A stretch of 64,000 nucleotides of DNA, taken from NCBI GenBank assembly GCA_025403435.1, contig CM046332.1, forward strand, positions 9,665,903-9,729,902. Direction: 5' to 3'. The notes beneath the pieces were generated by a model. The model was not told the origin of the DNA. It did no database searches and saw nothing but the letters and a program-made list of their open reading frames with translations. The stretch comes from Artocarpus heterophyllus. Its lineage: Eukaryota > Streptophyta > Magnoliopsida > Rosales > Moraceae. This document shows, piece after piece, positions 57,956-64,000 of this stretch. Made by a program: the position numbers and the translations under genes. Every line of letters starts with the position of its first letter. Within the stretch, counting starts at the first letter, position 1.

Positions 57956-59450
57956 AAAAAATTATCTCAGTGAATCTTTTATTTTCCACCCAAGATTCTA
58001 TAGGATAAAGTCTCAGTTTTAATTCAAATAACCCAATAGAGAAATTATCTGATCAAAACAACTTTATCTAGATAATCTCTAGGAAAATAAATGAATTCCT
58101 AATAATTCTACAAGTTTATCTTGATCTAATTTATCCAAAATTAAATCAACCGATAAACAGACAAGAATTATCCGATCCCAATAATTCAACAAGTTTATCT
58201 TGAATCAATTTTATCACAAAATTAATTCAACCAATAAATAGACATGAATTATCTGATTCCCCCAAATTTTAACCAATCTGATAAACCTGACATAAGTCAC
58301 CAATTATTAGAAAAGCACATCGTGTCGTTACAAGATGTTGTGAGCTAGCAAAGGGGACCAAATGGGCTTATATAGTTCAAGCTCCTGATAATTATGAAAC
58401 CCAATATCCTAGATATACATTTCATAATTATCAACTCCAACACTACTCCACTAAAAGCTTGGAGCTACACTCTCGAACTACATAGAATTACGAAGCCCAT
58501 ATAGCTAAGTCTCCATGACATATCATAATATATCATATCCCTATAGGATTATCCATAACCGGTTTAAGGACAAGCTCTATCTTACCTTCCCAATTATTTT
58601 CATCTTACATTCTATTATCTCACCATCGGAAAACTTACCATCCAAAAATAGTATACCATTTGGTTACACCTATGTATCCAAATGGTTGAGCGCTCCAGTT
58701 TTTCAATTACAAGATAACGCATATAAGAGGATATCACTACTCCTAAAGAGGAGCTATGGATTCCATATCTATGAATAACAGGTCTACGCTATCAAGAGTC
58801 AAGCCTCCAATGTACCAGCATGCATACCACTATTAAGATGTGGGTGTCACCCTTTGGTACATCAAAAGACACAAGTCAAGACAATAGGCTCGCTATTCAT
58901 TTTAGGATTAAGATGCAATACAAATGATTGTCTAAAGTGAATCGATTTGCTGAGACAATTATTAATCCAAATCAATTCACTTTTTATCCCGATTCAACAC
59001 ATCGTTACCTATGACAATGTGCCAATGTTTCTATTCATGGAGTCCACCTCCGATGGTCAAGACAAACCATCTTCCAAAAGGGATATAGACAATGTAATGC
59101 CCCCCTTACGGACGTCACAGATATCGCTACATTCTTATATTCATACTTACTTGGACTTATTACATAAATATTATTATAAAACTTAAATGATACTTTTAAT
59201 TGTAAAAGTAATTAAGCATACTTAACCAGGATCCATTCATACATTTATTTATTTATTTATTTTTAAACTTAACATTGTTAAATAACATTGCTTAACTCAC
59301 TCCATATCATAATTTATTCTATTACACTTTAAATTAATCATCAACTTATTTTAATAAAATAGATATACCAAGTTGTAAAATCAGGACTTATAAAAACATC
59401 ACATCATATCTTATTAATCATCACATCATTTAAAGTTTATTTACTCCCAC

Positions 59451-59628
59451 AGTTCGACAGGCCGAACATGATTGGCAGGCTGGAGTTTCTCAACCGGCAG
59501 GCCAGCTGAGGCTTTGCAAGACTGACTTAAAAACTCATCATTGTCCGGTAGGCCGAAAACATGATCGGCAGGCTGAACTTTCAAACATCGGCAGGCCGAC
59601 CAAGGATGTTCGACAGGCCAACCGAGCC
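59451..59628. repeat. GC-rich near-palindrome array, Ty3-C LTR (array 8)
   Basis: Plus-strand units agttcgacaggccgaac, gattggcaggctgg, accggcaggccagc, tccggtaggccgaaa, gatcggcaggctgaac, catcggcaggccgac and gttcgacaggccaacc. Confidence 0.85.
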
Positions 59629-61777
59629 AAAATCTTTGAGAAAACTTATTTTGTAAAACAGATTTAACTTTTCATAAAAATACGGAAGCTCAAATTTCTT
59701 AAAAAAATGATAAAATAGAATATAAAACCATAGTTTAAATATTCTTAAAACTTAACATAAGAATAATGTTCAAAATATAAAACTTGATTTAAAACATAAA
59801 AACATTCTTCTTGGCGTTCTTTCGGTTACAATTCATCATGCTTTGTGCTCACACGCCTTCCCATGTCCTCCGCCTATTCCATGATTTTCTTACCTTTATG
59901 TGCAACATGACATAAAACATGATTAAGCTAATGCTTAGCAAGTACATATAATTCTCACAATTTAAAACATTACATGAACATCATCATCATCATTGTCATC
60001 ATATCATAAAAGTGCCTTAAGCACAATTTCATGAAACATATCTTTCATTTCATTGACCATTTTAAAACTTATTCCATTTTATCTTAAGGGCCCAAGTGTT
60101 GCACCATAAACATCATTGTAGGTGCGCCGTCATGAGAAGATAAGGGTAGCTAATCCTAAACCAAACATGACATTATAACATATCATTTCATAACATTAGT
60201 GTGCAACACTTATTAGGTGATACATATATTTACATAATTTTCATGCTTTAAAACATGTCATCATCACACACATAATTTTAAATCATGAAAATCTTTCATA
60301 AGAATTCCTTTAAGGAAAACAACCATAAAATCATAATGAATATCATTGTGAACATATCATCAAACCTTGTAAAACGTGTCATATTGCAAGTGAGAATTTA
60401 CTTATCTTAAAGCTAGCTTACTTAACCTTTATATACTTTTGGCAACGACGCCACAGTCTCGAAGTGCTCGTTCGTTTGAGTGTTCATGCCATTTATCCAT
60501 TTAAAATACAATAAAATTAATACTTATCATAAACATCCTCATATACCATCACATATAAATTATTACTTTTCATCATAGTGTAAATCATCCATTCATATAG
60601 TATTCATTCATTTAACATTCATATATACATTCATCTCATATTACAAACATAGTTCATAATCATCATTGTGACAACATAAAATTATCATCACATATAAACA
60701 ATATTCATAACATGCTTCCTTAAATATTATCATCAAAACATCTCATACATTACAAACATTAAAATGTTTTGAGAAAGTTTCCTAATAATTTAAAATACAT
60801 ATAAACATCTTATTATCATATATTTCAATATCATAAAATTATTTCATCATCAATCAAAATTGTTTAAACATATAAAACATTTTATAAAATAAAAATCCAA
60901 AAATAACATTGTTAAAACAATTTTCTCATAGAAATTTCATAACATAAAATACACACTCATCATACATTATACATGCACCTTCTTGACAACTTTCATAAAA
61001 AACATCATTCATTTACCTCTTGAATAAACATTACATTTTCATGCATCAAAGTTAAACATTAATATTTTACTGTGAGGTGTAGAGGATAGAAAATTCATAT
61101 TTTTCATAGAAACACCGAAATGACTTGAAACTTGGAAGAACATCACATAATACATACATGAACATCATATTAAAAAAAACTCAAGACAAAATACAATACC
61201 TACAGAAAGATATTGCAGACGATTGAAGGAGAATTCTTTTCAGAATTACCGGAAAAGTTCTTACCTTGAAAATTTCTTCTTAAAGTTCTTGAATTCAACC
61301 AACAAAATATAACTTTTTCTTTCAATACTTGCAGAGAATTTTTGAGAGAGAAGGAGATGGGATTCGTGGAGAAGAGAATAAGAAGGAGAATGAGAGAACG
61401 TCTCAAAACTGAGAGAGAGAAGATGAGAGAATATCTGAGGAAAAGAACGTTAATTTTTTTTTTAACGTAATGAGCATAATGAAGATTCATTACCCTCCAT
61501 TAAGTTAGAATTTTTTGACTGTTAGATGGAAAATGGCATGGAGGAAGGAGAGAAAAGAGGGAAAGTCAAAACTCTAGTCTTACTTGCCATATTTTTGCCC
61601 TCTAAAAAATGGGAAACTATTTAAAATCAAACAAATCAATGCAAGTCAAACCCTTTAATTTCCTTAACTAACAAAATTATTCTTTTAATATGCCAATTAA
61701 TCACAATAAATCACCCATTTAACGTAATTATCTCAGCCATAAATTTGGAGAGATTTCTGGTGACTGCTCATCAACCG

Positions 61778-61910
61778 TGTTCGGCCTGTTGATTTTTCCC
61801 TTCGGCCTGCTGGTTCCACTAAGTTCGGCCTACCGATGGTTTCCTTCGACCTGCCAATCTTGGGCAGACTTTTCGGCCTGTCGAACTTAAAAGTCTGGCC
61901 TGTTGAACTG
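61778..61910. repeat. GC-rich near-palindrome array, Ty3-C LTR (array 9)
   Basis: Plus-strand units gttcggcctgttga, cttcggcctgctgg, gttcggcctaccgatgg, cttcgacctgccaatc, ttcggcctgtcgaac and gtctggcctgttgaac. These are the reverse-complement form of the units at 59451-59628. Confidence 0.85.
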
Positions 61911-62156
61911 TCCATAAATGCCATACATTAAAACATTCATACATCATTGCATCATAAATAAACATACATTAAAATGATCATGAACACCTGAGCACAACGA
62001 TTCCATGCGGTCGTCACCTGTCATAAAACTTAACATAACAGTTAGTAACATTAAAATCATATATCATAGCTTATTACATAAATTATTAATAAAATTTCCT
62101 TAACGTCGTTATTAACTTTACGTAATTCATTCCATAAAATTAGGTGGTTGTTATAA

Positions 62157-62175
62157 TTCTCCCCACCTTATAAAA
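62157..62175 (-). other. Polypurine tract of Ty3-C
   Basis: Sense cttttataaggtggggag just before the LTR, followed by tttcgaggatgaaac upstream, the usual chromovirus arrangement. Confidence 0.75.
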
Positions 62176-62191
62176 GTTTCATCCTCGAAAC

Positions 62192-64000
62192 TTAGAATAA
62201 ATGCGGATACATAGCTCTCATGTCATCTTCACGTTCCCATGTGGCTTCTTTAACTTGTTGATTTCGCCATAACACCTTGACCAATGGAATTTCTTTATTC
62301 CTCAAGGTCTTGGTTTTCCGATCGAGTATCTTTGTTGGCTTTTCTTCATAACTTAAGTCTTCTCGTATCTCGATCACTTGTGGCTCAATCACATGCATAG
62401 GGTCTGGGACATACTTCTTGAGCATAGAGACATGAAATACATCGTGCATTGCAGGCATTTCTAAAGGCAGCTTCAGCTGATAAGCTACTTTGCCTATTTG
62501 CTTAACAACTTCATAAGGACCGATAAATCTTGGAGTTAACTTACCTTTCTTTCCAAACCTCACAACTCCTTTCATTGGTGCAACTTTCAAAAACACATAT
62601 TCACCCACGGCGAACTCTAAGGGTCTTCTTCTCTTGTCAGCATAACTCTTCTGACGGCTTTGTGTGGTCTCTATTCTTCTTCTTATCAACTTTATCATCT
62701 CAGAAGTTTCATTCACAAAATTAGTTCTTTCAGCATCGACGCTTTCCATCATCTTCTTCTCACCAGCTTCGTGCCAGCATATAGGCGACCTGCATTTTTG
62801 CCCATACAGCGCTTCATATGGTGCCATCCCAATTGTCGCCTAAAAGCTGTTGTTGTAAGCAAACTCTGCTAACGGCAACATTTTACACCAGCTGGTCTTA
62901 AAATCGAGAGAACAAGCCCGTAGCATATCCTCTAAAATCAAGTTCGTCCTCTCTATTTGGTCTTCTATTTGAGGATGAAAAGTTGTACTAAAATGTAGCC
63001 TGGTTCCTATAGCAGTCTGTACACTCTTCCAAAACTTAGATGTGAACCTGCCATCACGATATGAGATGATTGACTTGGAAATTCCATGAAGTCGTACAAT
63101 TTCCTTGACGTAGAGTTCCACTAACCGTTCCATAGAGTAAGTGATCTTGATAGGAATAAAATTCGCCATCTTAGTCAGTCGATCCACAACTACCCAAATT
63201 GCATCATAACCGTTCATGGTTCTAGGCAAACCGGTAATAAAATCCATTGGCATATCCTCCCATTTCCATTCCAGTATTTGGATAGACTGCAGTTCACCAC
63301 CAGGTCTCTGGTGTTCAGCCTTTACTTGCTGACATGTCAAACATTTCTTCACATACTTTGCAACATCGTGTTTCATTCCAAACCACCAGAAGTTACCCCT
63401 TAGATTATTAGACATCTTTGTTGCACCTGGATGAATAGAGTAAGGAGTATCATGAATTTCTGCCAAGATCTTTTTCCTTAAATCATCAACATTGGGAACA
63501 CATAAACGGTCCTTGAGTTATAGAGTTTTGTCATCCGCGATACAAAACTCTTGACATTTTTCTTCTTTCATTTCTTGCTTAATCCTTGCAAGACTTATAT
63601 CTTCATCTTGTTTTCTCCGAATTTCATCATACATCGTCGGAGCAAGAGAGAGTGGTGATAGCTGGCCTGCTATAAGTTCTAAACCGAAGTCTAGAATTTC
63701 CTTCCTTAAAGGTGGAGGCATTGCTTGCATTGACATCAACGTGGCAACTGACTTCCTACTTAGAGCATCAGCCACTTGGTTAGCTTTACTAGGATGATAA
63801 AGGGTTTCATAATCATAATCCTTCACCAACTCTAGCCATCTTCGTTGTCTCATATTCAGGTCTCTTTGCGTGAAGAAATACTTCAGACTTTGATGATCTG
63901 TGAAGATCTTACATTAGACCCCATATAGATAGTGTCTCCATATCTTCAACGCAAAAACGACCGCTGCTAACTCAAGATCATGAGTAGGATAGTTCTTTTC
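62192..64000 (-). pseudogene. Ty3-C pol: RNase H, integrase, chromodomain (three in-frame stops, partial)
   Basis: Minus strand, one frame from the window edge to the TAA near 62192. RNase H ([38 protein letters not shown]) and its end [20 protein letters not shown] lie at 63700-64000. The integrase zinc finger ends KKCLTCQQVKAEHQRPGGE. Core residues are all present: Asp in MDFITGLP, Asp in ISYRDGRFTS, Glu in DQIERTNLILEDML. The C-terminal GPY-like part FIGPYEVVKQIGKVAYQL is followed by a chromodomain-like tail RNKEIPLVKVLWRNQQVKEA and DDMRAMYPHLF. Stops at about 63936 (TAA), 63518 (TAA) and 62840 (TAG) are the only breaks seen. Upstream RT and gag are outside the window. Confidence 0.9.

Larger units (their letters stand above)
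57356..59092 (-). mobile_element. Third copia-B LTR, solo or terminal, truncated
   Basis: Matches the copia-B LTRs in reverse: the left part equals their 3' end (aaaacacaagtttaacatgc), then TATA (57748-57755, minus), the GC-rich array and the 5' half. It stops inside the LTR at 59092 where Ty3-C begins, so about 250 bp of LTR start are displaced beyond the window. Diverged from the other two copies. Confidence 0.85.
59093..62156 (-). repeat. 3' LTR of Ty3-C
   Basis: About 3.06 kb, plus strand TGTAATGCCCC ... GGTGGTTGTTATAA; the right end is inferred from the PPT position and has a mutated terminal dinucleotide. AT-rich with long CAT-rich stretches. Carries two GC-rich arrays, at 59451-59628 and 61778-61910, in opposite orientation. 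Confidence 0.8.
59093..64000 (-). mobile_element. Chromovirus Ty3-C, 3' LTR and 3' half of pol, running off the window
   Basis: Minus strand. 3' LTR 59093-62156, PPT, then pol from 62192 to the window edge. Inserted into the third copia-B LTR; the left 5 bases GACAA (59088-59092) are the expected TSD copy. The frame is far better preserved than in copia-B. Confidence 0.88.

Noticed and set aside
1..64000. CRISPR arrays, bacterial operons, tRNA or rRNA genes
   Set aside because: No regular spacer-repeat arrays, cloverleaf-like sequences or rRNA segments were seen; the GC-rich arrays have degenerate units and irregular spacers, unlike CRISPR.

Overview
This window looks like a transposon-dense, gene-poor piece of a flowering-plant nuclear genome, probably a eudicot. 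The evidence is long LTR retrotransposons of the Ty3/gypsy (chromovirus, Tat/Retand-type, Athila/Tat-type) and Ty1/copia classes, plant-style PBS and PPT sequences, short GT-AG introns, a PIF/Harbinger DNA transposon and AT-rich spacers. I found no intact host gene, no tRNA or rRNA, and no CRISPR. Almost every long ORF is retroelement gag-pol, usually broken by stops and frameshifts.

Layout, left to right. 1-2087 is the end of a chromovirus LTR (family A, + strand) sitting inside a Ty1/copia element (copia-A); that element's RNase H tail (2088-2398) and 2.6 kb 3' LTR (2409-5007) follow. 5688-25422 is a Tat/Retand-type element on the minus strand with a perfect CTATA target duplication. Its 5' LTR was split by a 9.06 kb family-A Del/Tekay-like chromovirus (16252-25308, minus strand, TSD GCACC). 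25428-34171 is mostly featureless AT-rich DNA with one hAT-like MITE. 34172-37343 is the left part of a PIF/Harbinger element (transposase and Myb/SANT genes, minus strand), interrupted by a full-length, old, decayed copia-B element (37344-46713, plus strand, TSD ATTAG). 48069-48226 is a MITE whose end matches the Harbinger TIR. 49740-53051 is a minus-strand copia pol relic holding a 2.1 kb solo LTR X (TSD GTTGC). 53052-57355 is the 3' part of an Athila/Tat-type element Y. 57356-59092 is a third copia-B LTR, cut by a younger chromovirus, Ty3-C (59093 to the window end, minus strand).

Two signals stand out. First, arrays of a short GC-rich near-palindrome (core TTCGGC-AG-GCCGAA) occur in the LTRs or leader of at least three families from two superfamilies (Del-A, copia-B, Ty3-C): nine arrays in otherwise AT-rich DNA. 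In copia-B they lie about 100-120 bp upstream of the TATA box in all three LTR copies; in family A they lie about 535-565 bp downstream of it. Copy number differs between the two LTRs of one Del-A element. Second, the Retand-type element carries an antisense gene with its own TATA box, two short introns and a poly(A) signal, convergent with gag-pol. Other noteworthy items are the Harbinger/MITE pairing, GC islands with hairpins in the X and Y LTRs, and the readable order of nested insertions.
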